NCBI RefSeq assembly: GCF_005435165.1
Contig: NZ_SGUC01000001.1
Coordinates: 180,707-244,706, forward strand
DNA: 64,000 nucleotides
Source: Halorubrum sp. GN11_10-6_MGM
GTDB lineage: Archaea > Halobacteriota > Halobacteria > Halobacteriales > Haloferacaceae
Direction of reading: 5' to 3'
The position numbers and the translations under genes were made by a program. The notes beneath the pieces are model-generated. The model was given only the letters and a program-made list of their open reading frames with translations. It was not told where the DNA came from and did not search any database. Of this stretch, positions 26,479 through 35,181 are shown piece by piece (the first letter of the stretch is position 1; every line of letters starts with the position of its first letter).

Positions 26479-27057
26479 ATGGACTACACCCTCGCCGTCG
26501 AGAACGGGCCGGAAACGATACCGGGCGGGACCGGGCTCTTGCTCGTCCACCCGAGCATCGGCGAGACGGACCGGATCGACACCGACTTCTTGAAGACCGA
26601 CACCGACGCGTTCCTCGTCGTCTCGACTCGGACGACCGCCCGAGAGGTCGAACAGAAGCTGGAGTACTACGACGTCGACGAGACGAAGGCGACGATCCTC
26701 GACACGCTCTCCGTCGAGCGCGGCTACTCGCGCCGCACGTCCGACGACGTCTACTACGTCTCCGCGCCGGACGACCTCGACGGCGTCGTCGACCGCGTCG
26801 AGCGGTTCCTCACCGAGAACGAGGGGAAGCGCCGCGTCTCGGTCGACTCGCTCACCGAGATGGCCTACTACGCCGACGACGACGCGGTGTACGAGGCGGC
26901 CGCCGAGATCCTCGACCTCCTCGACGAGCACGACGCGGTCGGCATCTTCCACCTCTCCGAAGAGGTCCACGAGGTCGCGACGCTCGACCGGTTCCGCGAG
27001 CTGTTCGACGGCATCATCGACCTCGACGGCGAGGGCAACGTCACCGTCGACGTCTGA
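26479..27057 (+). CDS. RecA-superfamily-like (HTR-type) protein lacking a Walker A motif
   Basis: About 192 residues from the ATG at 26479; a GTG at 26464 is an alternative. The protein has the strand/helix pattern of a degenerate RecA/RAD55-like domain (GTGLLLVHPSIGETDRIDTDFL, DAFLVVSTRTTAREVEQKLEYY, DDVYYVSAPDDLDGVV), but no P-loop is present. Haloarchaeal genomes often label this family HTR-like or DUF7090, a name to be confirmed. CACCGTTAAGTCGG about 25-30 bases upstream is a TATA candidate. Function unknown, probably regulatory. Confidence 0.65.
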   Translation: MDYTLAVENGPETIPGGTGLLLVHPSIGETDRIDTDFLKTDTDAFLVVSTRTTAREVEQKLEYYDVDETKATILDTLSVERGYSRRTSDDVYYVSAPDDLDGVVDRVERFLTENEGKRRVSVDSLTEMAYYADDDAVYEAAAEILDLLDEHDAVGIFHLSEEVHEVATLDRFRELFDGIIDLDGEGNVTVDV

Positions 27058-27085
27058 AAGAGCGGGTCCGACCGCGACGGCGCCG

Positions 27086-28000
27086 CTACGCCTCGTCGTC
27101 GACGAGCGCCGCGAACGTCTTCTCCGCCCACGCGACCGCGTAGGCCGCGCCGCGGTCCCGATACGCGGCCGTGTCGAGCGCGCCGTACGGCGCCGGGAGG
27201 TCGAGGTCGTGTTTGACCGCCGAGCACGCGTACTCCGTCGCGCTCGGGAAGTCGGTGTCGCCGCGCGCGACCTCGGCGGAGAGCCCCCCGAGCCGACCGG
27301 AGAGCCGATCGCCCGCATCGACCCACGCGTCGAACAGCCGAGGGTGCTCGCCGTCCCACGAGGCGAACGCGTCGCGAGTGTGGAGGCCGACCCACGCGTC
27401 GAACAGCGCGTTCGCGACCTGGAAGACGTCCGTCGGACCGAACCCGGTCGTCGACTCCCCCGTCTCCGGGCCCGGGCGTCGGATCGCCGCGTCGAGGTCG
27501 CGGTAGCGCGCGCCGAAGAAGGGGAGGAACGACTCGGGGAGGCCGGGCGCGTCGCCGTCGTTCGCGGCGGTGTCGGCGTCGCCGTCGTTCGCGGCGGTGT
27601 CGGCGCCGCCGACGGCGTCCGGCGCGGGCTCGCAGCCGATCTGAACGAGCCGCTCGGCGACGAGGAACGCGAGGAAGTCGTCCGGCGTCCCCTCCGCGCG
27701 TCGCTTGACGAGGACCGCCGGCGGGTCGGTCTGCGTGGTGCGAACGACCGTCCCGTCGCCCGGCAGTCCGACGGTGAACGCCGGTCCCGCGTGCTTGCGG
27801 AGCAGATCCGGGACCGCCTCCGGGAGCCACTCGGCCGGGTACGACGCGGGGTCGAGCGCGTCGACGAAGAGGCCGAGATCCTCCGCGGCGGCCGGCGGGA
27901 GCGTCTCGAAGTCGGAGCCGACGTCGAGGACGGGCGACCCCGGGGCGTGCCGGTCGCGGACCGCCGCGAGATCGTCGTCGAGCACCCGGGACGAGAACAT
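27086..28000 (-). CDS. Conserved haloarchaeal protein (possibly DUF7089)
   Basis: About 304 residues from the ATG at 28000, whose first bases overlap the stop of a 29-residue peptide gene (ATGA). The protein is acidic, with an exact internal duplication DTAANDGDADTAANDGDA near residue 135 that looks like replication slippage. The C-terminal half is rich in aromatic residues (VFQVANALFDAWVGLHTRDAFASWDG). No catalytic motif is recognised. It is convergent with the RecA-like gene. The family name is a recollection and needs checking. Confidence 0.65.
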   Translation of the reverse strand: MFSSRVLDDDLAAVRDRHAPGSPVLDVGSDFETLPPAAAEDLGLFVDALDPASYPAEWLPEAVPDLLRKHAGPAFTVGLPGDGTVVRTTQTDPPAVLVKRRAEGTPDDFLAFLVAERLVQIGCEPAPDAVGGADTAANDGDADTAANDGDAPGLPESFLPFFGARYRDLDAAIRRPGPETGESTTGFGPTDVFQVANALFDAWVGLHTRDAFASWDGEHPRLFDAWVDAGDRLSGRLGGLSAEVARGDTDFPSATEYACSAVKHDLDLPAPYGALDTAAYRDRGAAYAVAWAEKTFAALVDDEA

Positions 28001-28089
28001 CAGCCGAGGACGTACGAGAGGATGATGAGCACCGAGAGGACGGCCGAGACGCCGACAGTCCCGGCAACGATCTTGGTTGGTTTGTTCAT
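28000..28089 (-). CDS. 29-residue single-helix membrane peptide
   Basis: A tiny gene read directly from the sequence: ATG at 28089, 29 codons, TGA at 28000-28002 overlapping the ATG of the next gene. The peptide starts MNKPTKIVAG and continues with a hydrophobic helix, VGVSAVLSVLIILSYVLG. A basic N-terminus followed by a single helix predicts a membrane-inserted microprotein. GATTTTAACGACC at about 28105-28117 lies 20-28 bases upstream, as expected for a leaderless transcript. The stop/start overlap with the 304-residue gene indicates translational coupling. Confidence 0.65.
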   Translation of the reverse strand: MNKPTKIVAGTVGVSAVLSVLIILSYVLG

Positions 28090-28193
28090 ACGCGATCCTG
28101 CGTCCGCCGGTCGTTAAAATCATCCGGTCGGCGGCGAGAGGTGGATCGTCCGACCGGCGGCGATTTTATCCCCTCGGGCGAGAGTGCGGAGGT

Positions 28194-28634
28194 ATGCGAG
28201 TTCGCGACGCGGTCGAGGCCGACGCCGCGGCCTTGGGATCGATGACGGGCCGCCCCCGAGGTGTCGTCCGCGACATGATCCACGACCGGTCGGTGCGCGT
28301 CGCGGTGGCGGACGACGCCGCGGCGACCGGCGAGGCGGACGACGGCTCGGACACCCCGGCCGACGCGGTCGCGGGGTTCGTCGCGTTCGACGCGCGCGAC
28401 GGCGTCGTCCACGTGACGAACGTCGAGGGCGACGTCGACGCGATGTGGCGGCTGTTCGAGGAGCCGGTGGGGTTCGCGACCCGGGAGGCGATGTCGGTCG
28501 AGGCCGTCCTCCCGGCCGACGGGACCGCGGGCGACGCGGCCGAGTCGGTCGGATTCGAGGCCGTCGGCTCGGGGCCGCGGATCGACGGCGCGCCGACGAC
28601 GCGGTACCGGTTCGACCCGGAAGAAAGCGGTTGA
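28194..28634 (+). CDS. GNAT-like acetyltransferase-related protein
   Basis: About 146 residues from the ATG at 28194; CGATTTTATCCC about 30 bases upstream is the promoter candidate. It opens with RVRDAVEADAAALGSMTGRP, typical of GNAT N-termini, and continues with the central strands AVAGFVAFDARDGVVHVTNVEGD and a C-terminal ESVGFEAVGSG segment. The Q/RxxGxG/A acetyl-CoA loop is not clear, so activity is uncertain. Haloarchaea carry many such short GNAT relatives. Confidence 0.6.
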   Translation: MRVRDAVEADAAALGSMTGRPRGVVRDMIHDRSVRVAVADDAAATGEADDGSDTPADAVAGFVAFDARDGVVHVTNVEGDVDAMWRLFEEPVGFATREAMSVEAVLPADGTAGDAAESVGFEAVGSGPRIDGAPTTRYRFDPEESG

Positions 28635-28653
28635 GAAGAAAGTCCGTCGCCGC

Positions 28654-29835
28654 TCAGTCGAAGCGGTCCTGAACGATCTCGAGCGCCTCCTCGCGGTCGT
28701 CCCAGTCGACGAACACCGCGACCGAGGTGGCGCTCGTGATCAGGTCGATGATGTTGATGCCGGCGTCCGCGATGGGGGCGATGATGTCCTGAATGACGCC
28801 CGACTGGTTGGGGAGCTCGCCGCCCGTGACGCGGATCGCGGCGATGGGGTCGGCGACGGTGACGGATGAGAGCGCATCGTCGGCGACGACCGCCTCGTGG
28901 AGCAGCGCCTCCGCGGTCTCGGCGACGTCGACGTCGACGTAGAAGGTGACCGAGTCCATCCCGGAGGCGACCGCGTCGATGTTGATCTCCTCGGCGCGGA
29001 GCGCGTTCGCCAGCTCGGAGAGGATCCCGGGGCGGTTGCGGATCGCGCGGCCCGCGATGGTGAGACACGCCAGCGGCTCCTCGCGCATGTCGATCAGGCT
29101 CTCGAACTCTCCCTCGATCCGGGTCCCCCCGCGGAGCAGGTCGCCGTGCTGGTAGTGGACGACCCGAACCGCGAGGTCCTCGTCCTTGTACGAGAGCGCG
29201 GACGGGGCGACCACCTCGGCGCCGCGGAAGGAGAGGTTCCGCAGCTCGTCGACGGTGATCTGGCCGACGTTGCGCGCGCCCTCGACCACCCGCGGGTCGC
29301 CGGTCATCACGCCTTCCACGTCGGTGACGATGACGACCTCGTCGGCGTCCATGTAGTTGCCGAGCATCACCGCGGTCGTGTCCGAGCCGCCGCGACCGAG
29401 CGTGGTGACGTTCCCGTCGTGGTCCTCGGCGAGGAAGCCGGTGATGATCGGGACGACGCCGTCCATGTCGGCGGCGATCTCTCTCGCGCGCTTCTTCGTC
29501 TCCGCGACGTCGACCTCGCCGCGCTCGTCCGTGATGACGGGCCAGTCCGGGTGCCCGGGTTCGAGGAAGACGGCGTCGACGTCGCGGACCGACAGCGCGG
29601 CCTTCAACATTCGGACGCTGGTTCGCTCGCCCATCGAGACGATCTCCGCGCGGTCGGCGTCGTCCGTCTCGAAGGTGATGTCGTCGAGGAGGTCGTCCGT
29701 GGTCGACCCCATCGCGCTCGCGACGACCGCGATCTCGTGGCCGGCCGCGACCGCGCTCGCCACCGAGTCGGCCGCGCGCTCGATCCGGTCGCCGCTGCCG
29801 AGGCTCGTGCCCCCGAACTTGGCGACTACGCGCAT
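28654..29835 (-). CDS. lysC: Aspartate kinase
   Basis: A 393-residue amino-acid kinase that phosphorylates aspartate, the first step toward threonine, methionine and lysine. The phosphate-binding KFGGTSLGS is at residues 5-13, with LGRGGSDTTAVMLG in the kinase core (VTTLGRGGSDTTA). Two ACT domains follow from about residue 255 (CLTIAGRAIRNRPGILSELA and IRVTGGELPNQSGVIQDI), which would bind threonine or lysine for feedback. Placement near oapABC and the origin matches the neighbourhood known in other haloarchaea. The region upstream to 30207 has no gene. Confidence 0.94.
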   Translation of the reverse strand: MRVVAKFGGTSLGSGDRIERAADSVASAVAAGHEIAVVASAMGSTTDDLLDDITFETDDADRAEIVSMGERTSVRMLKAALSVRDVDAVFLEPGHPDWPVITDERGEVDVAETKKRAREIAADMDGVVPIITGFLAEDHDGNVTTLGRGGSDTTAVMLGNYMDADEVVIVTDVEGVMTGDPRVVEGARNVGQITVDELRNLSFRGAEVVAPSALSYKDEDLAVRVVHYQHGDLLRGGTRIEGEFESLIDMREEPLACLTIAGRAIRNRPGILSELANALRAEEINIDAVASGMDSVTFYVDVDVAETAEALLHEAVVADDALSSVTVADPIAAIRVTGGELPNQSGVIQDIIAPIADAGINIIDLITSATSVAVFVDWDDREEALEIVQDRFD

Positions 29836-30207
29836 GCGGCTACCCCGTTTCGCGACCGAGACGATCGGTCTCGGGCTGACGGTCGGCGTCGAGCGAGCGG
29901 GACGGCGGGTGACGAACCGGCGCCGGAATCCCGGCCCGGGCGGCGGAAGCGATCGGTAAACATGCGACTCCGTAGCGCAGGAAGCCGGATAACAGTATCT
30001 TCTTCGACAAGGGTCGCGCGAATCGGAGAACCGTACGAATCGGCGACTCCGCGGCGGAAGGAACGGAACGGACGATCACCGAAGTCGGCGGTCGGGGGGT
30101 GGAAGAAAACGGCGGGGGTGCGATGGAAGAAAGCGGCTGCGGGTGCGACAGAAGAGAGCGGCTGCGCGCGCGGCGTCACGGAGGAAGGCGGATCAGGTGG
30201 ACGGCCG
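29836..30207. repeat. Gene-free stretch with 25-26 bp tandem repeats after oapC
   Basis: 372 bases without a credible gene. Two well-matched copies of a GGGTGCGA..GAAGA.AGCGGCTGC unit lie at 30115-30140 and 30141-30165, with degenerate copies on both sides (from about 30097 and to 30190). The array trails the stop of the minus-strand oapC gene. The left half holds an AT-richer stretch (ATAACAGTATCTTCTTCG at 29990-30007) with no clear role. Confidence 0.65.
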
Positions 30208-30858
30208 CTACTCGTCTTGAATGCCCCACGCGTCGGGCATCTCGATGACGTACCGGCCGTCCTCCTGGAGGGAGATGATGTACTCCTGTCTGTCGTACAG
30301 CTCCATCAGGTTGAGCTCGTACTGCCCGGGACTGACGATGCGGATGCTCTCGAACTGGTCGTTGAGCTCGTCGCGGAGCGCGTCGATTCCGGGTTGGGTC
30401 TCCTCGTCGGCCAGCTGCGAGGGCTCGGCGGCGTCGACCTCTCGGCTCGCACGGTCGAGCTCGTCGGGCGACACCACCTCGGAGCGCGCGCTCGCCTGCG
30501 CGGTGTCCTCGTCGCTCCGGTCCGCGATCTGCTCCGTGCCGTCGGATTCGGTCGGGGCGTCGGCGTCGCTCGGCGTCGACCCGACTTGCTCGCTCGGCGT
30601 CGGCTCGGCCTGATCGTTCGGTGTCGACTCGGCCTGATCGCTCGGCGTCGCGTCCGCGGGAGCGCTCGGACGACGATCGGTCGCGTCGTCCGCGGGGGAC
30701 GATCCGGACGCTCGACCGGCGTCGTCGGCGGGGACGTCATCGGTCGCGCCGGCGGGCTTGAACTGGAACTTGTTGCCGCCGCAGTCGGGACAGCCCGACA
30801 GCATCTCCTTGGAGCCGTCGGGGAACGTCCGCCCGCAGGAGGTACACTGGTGGGGCAT
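30208..30858 (-). CDS. oapC: Zinc-ribbon protein OapC
   Basis: A 216-residue protein. The N-terminal zinc ribbon has CTSCGRTF and CPDCGGNKFQF (residues 5-30). A long disordered region of about 100 residues follows, rich in Ser, Asp, Pro and Thr with repeated ATPSDQAESTPNDQ-like units. A C-terminal domain of about 60 residues (SIRIVSPGQYELNLMELYDRQEYIISLQEDG) closes it. This matches the haloarchaeal origin-associated protein OapC. It is the last gene of oapABC and its ATG sits one base after the OapB stop. The molecular role is not established. Confidence 0.86.
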   Translation of the reverse strand: MPHQCTSCGRTFPDGSKEMLSGCPDCGGNKFQFKPAGATDDVPADDAGRASGSSPADDATDRRPSAPADATPSDQAESTPNDQAEPTPSEQVGSTPSDADAPTESDGTEQIADRSDEDTAQASARSEVVSPDELDRASREVDAAEPSQLADEETQPGIDALRDELNDQFESIRIVSPGQYELNLMELYDRQEYIISLQEDGRYVIEMPDAWGIQDE

Positions 30859-31272
30859 CTACTTGCGGGAGACGAGCGTGCTGATGAGGTTCTCGTCCTT
30901 GTGGAGGGTCTCGATGCGGTTCGCCGGGCCGATCACCGTGAGCTTCTGGGTCGACTCCCGGCCCATCAGCTTGTCGAGGAAGCTCTGATTGCCCGCCTCG
31001 GCCTTCGGGTACGTCTCGATCTCGATGCCGGTGAAGTCGTCGGGACTGATCTCGGTCATCGTCACCTCGATGAGCTTCGACTCCTCGTCGGGGGAGAGCC
31101 CCTCTTCGAGGATGACGATGTTTCCCTCGCGGACCCCGTCGAGGATGAGCCGGATCTTCTCCATGCTCGTGAGCCCCTCCATCCGCGCGCCGCTTATCAT
31201 GTCGATCCGAACGCCGTCGCCGGAGTCGTCGGGGTCGTCCGCGGCGTCGACGTTGGCTTCCGGGCCGGGCAT
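30859..31272 (-). CDS. oapB: OapB, DUF2073-family protein
   Basis: A 137-residue protein with GVRIDMISGARMEGLTSMEKIRLILD and GNIVILEEGLSPDEESKLIEVTM, the hallmarks of the euryarchaeal DUF2073 family, named OapB where it lies by the origin. It shares one base with the oapA stop and precedes oapC immediately. It probably works with the OapA GTPase because the two are co-inherited. No enzymatic motif is visible. Confidence 0.86.
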   Translation of the reverse strand: MPGPEANVDAADDPDDSGDGVRIDMISGARMEGLTSMEKIRLILDGVREGNIVILEEGLSPDEESKLIEVTMTEISPDDFTGIEIETYPKAEAGNQSFLDKLMGRESTQKLTVIGPANRIETLHKDENLISTLVSRK

Positions 31273-31949
31273 TAGCCGAAGTACTCCGCGATTTTGGTGT
31301 ACACTTCGTCCATGTTGTCGCCCTCCAGCGCGGACAGCGGAATCGTCTCGTGTTGCGGGAAGGCGTTCGCGATCTGCTGGACGTCCGACCCCTCAAGGTC
31401 CGTCTTGTTCGCGAGGATGAGCGCGGGGAGGTCCTGCGACTCGATGATCCCGATCAGCATCGTGTTCACCTGCGTGAACGGGTCCGTGGTGGAGTCGAGC
31501 ACGTAGATGACGCCGTCGACGTCCTCGCGGAGCCAGTGCATCGCCTCCGCGACGCCCTCGGTCGCCTCGCGCGATCGGCGGACTGCGTCGTCCTTCTCCA
31601 TGTCGTGGTCCAAGAACTCCTTGTAGTCGACCTTCGTCGTCACCCCGGGGGTGTCGACGATGTCGATAGTGACCTTGCGCCCGTTGCGCTCGATCTCCAC
31701 GTTCTCTTTCCGGCGGGCCCGGCGAGTCTCGTGGGGGATGTGGCTCTCGGGCCCGACGGCGTCACCCGTCCAGTCGCGTGCGATCCGGTTTGCGAGGGTC
31801 GTTTTACCGGCGTTCGGCGGTCCGTAGATCCCAATTCGTTTGGGCTCGTCGTCCGCGAACAGGCCGTCTGTGACCCGCGATATGCTGTCTCTGAGATTCG
31901 TGAGCAGTCCCATCCTGACCTCCAGTCCGTGTGTGGTTGACCCGAACAC
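31272..31949 (-). CDS. oapA: Era-like GTP-binding protein OapA
   Basis: A 225-residue small GTPase. G1 is GIYGPPNAGKTTLANRIA near residue 37, G3 is DIVDTPGVTTKV, G4 is LANKTDLEG, and G5 lies near IPLSALEGDN. The N-terminus (LLTNLRDSISRVTDGLF) is amphipathic. It heads the compact oapABC operon, with one-base overlaps between genes. The set is named for its conserved location close to oriC1 in haloarchaea. Here about 9 kb of catabolic genes separates it from the origin, which may be an insertion. Confidence 0.88.
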   Translation of the reverse strand: MFGSTTHGLEVRMGLLTNLRDSISRVTDGLFADDEPKRIGIYGPPNAGKTTLANRIARDWTGDAVGPESHIPHETRRARRKENVEIERNGRKVTIDIVDTPGVTTKVDYKEFLDHDMEKDDAVRRSREATEGVAEAMHWLREDVDGVIYVLDSTTDPFTQVNTMLIGIIESQDLPALILANKTDLEGSDVQQIANAFPQHETIPLSALEGDNMDEVYTKIAEYFG

Positions 31950-32104
31950 CGCGGTCGTTCCGCGCCGCCGTTCGATCCGCGCGCTCGACGCCTGTTCGGG
32001 GGATTACGGTACGATCCTCACCGCTCTCACTTAAGAACTGCGTCAGACATCGCCGATCCGGAGCGTCGGCGCCGGACGACCGCGAAATTCGGATCGAGAG
32101 CGCT

Positions 32105-32226
32105 GCGGCGAGGTCGGATGCGGCACCGAACGCGCCGAGGCGAGAGCGGGTGCGGAACCGGAAGCGTCGAGGCGAGAGCGGGTGCGGAACCGGAAGCGTC
32201 GAGGCGAGAGCGGGTGCGGAACCGAG
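32105..32226. repeat. 32-bp tandem repeat after the doxX-like stop codon
   Basis: Three nearly exact 32-bp copies start at 32137, 32169 and 32201, each beginning GAGGCGAGAGCGGGTGCGGA. A degenerate fourth copy lies at 32105-32136. The array ends right at the stop codon of the minus-strand DoxX-like gene. The remaining part of the gap (31950-32104) holds the oapA promoter region; CACTTAAGAACTGC at about 32029-32042 is a TATA candidate for a more distant start of transcription. Confidence 0.85.
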
Positions 32227-32679
32227 CTACTCCTCGTCGGGCCCGCGTTCGCCGTCGCTCTCGTTGGCGGCGTCGAGGAAGACGAGCGCGCCGCCGAGCA
32301 GTGCGAGGTTCTTCAGGAAGTTGATCTTGTTGCCGTGGCGCTCTTTCCCCTCCATCGTCCAGAAGTCGTGGATGGCGGGCGTCGTCCCGAGGAAGAAGAC
32401 GACGAGCGCGCCCGCGGCCGCCCGCGGGAGCCGCCAGAGGACGATCCCGAGGTTGGCGACGAACAGCATCCCCGTGACGAACGGGACGAGGACGTCCGGC
32501 ATCGGGACGCCCTTCTCCTCGGCGACGGCGACGCGCTTGTCGTTGTTCTTGAACCCGTCGAGGGCCATGTACGCGAGGACGCCGCCGTACAGCGATCGGC
32601 CGAGCAGCGAGGGGGCGTTACGGCCGCCGTCGTCGGACGCGGACGCCGGCTCGGACGGGGAGTCGGATTCGTCCGCCAT
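32227..32679 (-). CDS. DoxX/SURF4-like membrane protein
   Basis: A 150-residue membrane protein. An acidic N-terminus of about 20 residues is followed by the DoxX-like pattern: SLLGRSLYGGVLAYMALDGFKN, VPFVTGMLFVANLGIVLWRLP, AGALVVFFLGTTPAIHDFWTME and FLKNLALLGGALVFLD. The HDFW motif before a charged loop is typical. Family members act in redox or thiosulfate-related processes in some organisms, but the role here is unknown. It overlaps none of its neighbours, and its start adjoins the stop of the BNR-repeat gene. Confidence 0.8.
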   Translation of the reverse strand: MADESDSPSEPASASDDGGRNAPSLLGRSLYGGVLAYMALDGFKNNDKRVAVAEEKGVPMPDVLVPFVTGMLFVANLGIVLWRLPRAAAGALVVFFLGTTPAIHDFWTMEGKERHGNKINFLKNLALLGGALVFLDAANESDGERGPDEE

Positions 32680-33753
32680 TCAGACCACCTCGATCCGGCT
32701 GACGTTCGCGTCGACGCGACCGACCGTCTCGTAGGTCGGGCCGTCGCCCGTTCCATCGCCGTCGCTCCCGTCGAGCCGCCGCATGATCCGTCCCTCCACG
32801 TCGTCGCGCTGGTCCGGCACGTCGAAGAGGCCGGAGCCGCAGATCACGTCGCCGTCGAGCACGTCCCACGTCTCGATGACCTCGTGGGGTTCGCCGGGGA
32901 AGGCGACGCGCTCGAAGTCGCGGCCAAAGTTGGTCGACTCGAATAAGGCGACCCCGTGGTCGTCGTTCACCCACGCGGGCGGCGCCTCCTCGCCGCCGCA
33001 GTAGAACACCCGCCCGTCGTGGACGAACACCCGCCGGACGTACGAGAAGTCGCTGCCGACGTCGAGCCGCTCGAACGACTCGCCGGCGTCGGTGGTCCGC
33101 CACAGGCCGCCCTCGCCGACCGCGTGGCCGAGCCCGAGGTTCTCCAGGTCGTGGTCGAGGTAGCCGGTCGCCGCCAGCCAGACGTCCTCCGAGATCGGCA
33201 GGATCTGATGGACGTCGTCGACGATGGCGTCGCGGTGGTCGGACCACGTGCGGCCACCGTCGCGGCTGACGTGGATGCCGCCGGCCTCGACGCCCGCGAT
33301 CAGGGTCTCGGGGCGTCCGGGGACCGTTTCCAGCGCGCGGAGGCGTGCGTAGTGCGGGTCGATCGGCGACTCCCAGTGACCCCGGGAGGGGAGCTCGCGG
33401 AACCCCTTCTGCTCGGTCCACGTCTCGCCCCCGTCGACCGAGCGGAAGATGTAGGGGTCGTTGGTGCCGGCGTACAGCGCGCCGTCCGCGGTCGCGAGGA
33501 TCGACCACACCTCGCTCTGCCCGGCGTGCCAGAATCGGTCGCCGAGCGGGACTTCGAGGTCGGTCCACGTCTCGCCACCGTCGACGGAGCGGTACGCGCC
33601 CTCGGAAGAGGCGACGAAGACGCCTTCGGTGTGGTCCCACGACTTCACGGCGGTGACGACCCCGCAGTCGAGGACGTGGTCGAGGTCGCCGCGCTCGAAG
33701 GGGACGTCGTCGGCTCGGTACAGCCCGGAGTCTGTCCCGATCAACAGTGTCAT
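32680..33753 (-). CDS. BNR/sialidase-like repeat protein (beta-propeller)
   Basis: About 357 residues from the ATG at 33753; CTTTATTACG about 25-30 bases upstream supports this start over a GTG at 33792. Four or more Asp-box repeats are visible (SVDGGETWTDL, SVDGGETWTEQ, SRDGGRTWSDH, TTDAGESFERL), giving a six- or seven-blade propeller. It has no signal peptide. No sialidase catalytic Arg triad can be assigned, so it is more likely a photosystem-stability/VPS10-like binding propeller or lactonase-like protein. It is divergent from the TatD-type gene, with a shared promoter carrying the TTTAC-N6-GTAAA palindrome. Confidence 0.75.
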   Translation of the reverse strand: MTLLIGTDSGLYRADDVPFERGDLDHVLDCGVVTAVKSWDHTEGVFVASSEGAYRSVDGGETWTDLEVPLGDRFWHAGQSEVWSILATADGALYAGTNDPYIFRSVDGGETWTEQKGFRELPSRGHWESPIDPHYARLRALETVPGRPETLIAGVEAGGIHVSRDGGRTWSDHRDAIVDDVHQILPISEDVWLAATGYLDHDLENLGLGHAVGEGGLWRTTDAGESFERLDVGSDFSYVRRVFVHDGRVFYCGGEEAPPAWVNDDHGVALFESTNFGRDFERVAFPGEPHEVIETWDVLDGDVICGSGLFDVPDQRDDVEGRIMRRLDGSDGDGTGDGPTYETVGRVDANVSRIEVV

Positions 33754-33782
33754 ATCCGTGAGTGAGCGGGGCGCGTAATAAA

Positions 33783-33802
33783 GTTTTACCAACCTGTAAA
33801 AC
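33783..33802. promoter_or_regulatory. Operator site A (TTTAC-N6-GTAAA)
   Basis: GTTTTAC-CAACCT-GTAAAAC is a 7+7 bp inverted repeat between two divergent start codons (33753 and 33834). It lies between the TATA-like CTTTATTA of the BNR gene and the AT-rich GTAAAACGCTAAG that probably serves the TatD gene. It is identical in its 10 palindromic positions to sites B and C. Confidence 0.7.
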
Positions 33803-33833
33803 GCTAAGTGGCCGGGGGCCGAACCGTGGTGGC

Positions 33834-34841
33834 ATGACAGCGCCGAACGCCACCGTCCGCCCGACCGACGCCGCGCACCTCGACGAGTCGGACCCCGAGC
33901 TCCCGACCGAGCTGCTGAACCTCCCGTGGATCGACCCCCACAACCACGCCCACACCCTCTCGTGGGAGGACCGCGAGCGGTACGCGCTCTCCGGCTGTCG
34001 CTCGATGATGATGGTGTCGTCGGGGTACCACTGGACGCCCTACAAGCCGGTCGAGGCGAGCGACATCCGCTTTTTGTGGGACGACGCGATCAACCGCCGG
34101 CGGGCGATCGAGCGCAACCACTTCTTCGAGGCGAAGCTGGGGCTCGGCGTTCACACCGGGGTCCGGATCGAGAACCCCGACGAGCTGCTGACCGCGATGG
34201 ACGACTACTGCGCGCTCGACGAGGTGGTCGCCGTCGGCGAGACCGGCGTGGTCCCGAGCCAGCACGTCGAGCGCTGGGACGTCGACGAACAGCAGGCGGT
34301 CGTCGAGGCGCAGATGGCGCTGGCCGACGACCACGACCTCCCGGTCCTCCTCCACACGCCGAACACGACGCCGGACGCGAAGCGCGAGTACCGCGACGAC
34401 CTCGGCGTCACGCCGGGTTACGAGAAGAACGCGGGGCTCGGGACGGAGCCGGTCCTCGACGGCGACAACCCCGCGCTGGAGGCGGTGAAACGCGACGTGG
34501 AGGCGGCCGCGGACGCCGGCCTCGACGAGGAACGGGTCGTCGCGTCGCACGCGGACGCGAACAACACCGAGTACCTCATGACGGAAACGGACTGCTACCT
34601 AAGCTACACCATCGGCCACTCGTGGCTCGTGGGCGTCGACGCCGCCGACGTGGCGAACGCTATCGACGAGTACGGCGCCGACCGGATCATGATCGACACG
34701 GACTGCGCGAACGTGCTCCGGACCGACCCGTACGCGGTGAAACGGGCGATCTTCGAGCTGTACCGCTACGGGATCGACGTCGACGACATCCGGACCGTCG
34801 TCTACGAGAACCCGCGGGACGTGTTCGGGCTGGCCGAATAG
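33834..34841 (+). CDS. TatD-like metal-dependent hydrolase
   Basis: About 335 residues from the ATG at 33834. The amidohydrolase fold is indicated by DPHNHAHTLSWED (H-x-H-like metal site), AVGETGV in the second metal strand, LPVLLHTPNTT, VVASHADANN and a late DRIMIDTDCANVL. These are the strand ends used by TatD-type enzymes. Nuclease activity is not a given, since this subgroup is often annotated only as TatD family. It belongs to the cluster sharing the TTTAC-N6-GTAAA operator. A copy of the dispersed structured element starts 18 bases after its stop. Confidence 0.8.
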   Translation: MTAPNATVRPTDAAHLDESDPELPTELLNLPWIDPHNHAHTLSWEDRERYALSGCRSMMMVSSGYHWTPYKPVEASDIRFLWDDAINRRRAIERNHFFEAKLGLGVHTGVRIENPDELLTAMDDYCALDEVVAVGETGVVPSQHVERWDVDEQQAVVEAQMALADDHDLPVLLHTPNTTPDAKREYRDDLGVTPGYEKNAGLGTEPVLDGDNPALEAVKRDVEAAADAGLDEERVVASHADANNTEYLMTETDCYLSYTIGHSWLVGVDAADVANAIDEYGADRIMIDTDCANVLRTDPYAVKRAIFELYRYGIDVDDIRTVVYENPRDVFGLAE

Positions 34842-34858
34842 CCTATTTAAATGAGTTT

Positions 34859-35122
34859 GCGGTGCGGTGGCGCGTGCCTGTGAGCGGTCGCCATCGGCGA
34901 CCGCGAACAGCACCGCGCGAGGGAGTCGGTCGCCGGAGCGAAGCGGAGGCGACCGACGAGGCTGGGGAGGCGTGAGGTGCGGTTACTGTGCGGTACGGGG
35001 TGGGACTCGAAGGGGCAGTCGCGAGGACGCCGTAGGCGACGCAAGCACCACAGCGAAGGAGCGGTAGCGACTGAGCGAGGAGCGCAGCGAGCGTACGGCG
35101 TCCTCGCGACTGGGGCTTCGGA
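34859..35122 (+). ncRNA. Dispersed structured element, copy 2
   Basis: About 265 bp between the stops of the convergent TatD and FAH genes. H1 is a perfect 9-bp stem with ATC loop (34884-34892 with 34896-34904). H2 is GTCGGTCGCC/GGCGACCGAC (34925-34934 with 34948-34957). The core GGGACTCGAAGGGGCAG precedes H3, a perfect 19-bp stem (35016-35034 with 35094-35112). The end tag ACTGGGGCTTCGG appears once. The H1 and H3 arm sequences differ from copy 1, but pairing is kept. Whether it is transcribed is not visible. Confidence 0.6.
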
Positions 35123-35181
35123 AGTGTTCGTCTCGGTCCGGTTCCCGAGAGACCACACGGAAGTACCGGACAGCGATCCGA

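Noticed and set aside
32105..32226. A short CRISPR array
   Set aside because: The 32-bp units are directly contiguous without spacers, few in number, and no cas genes are present.
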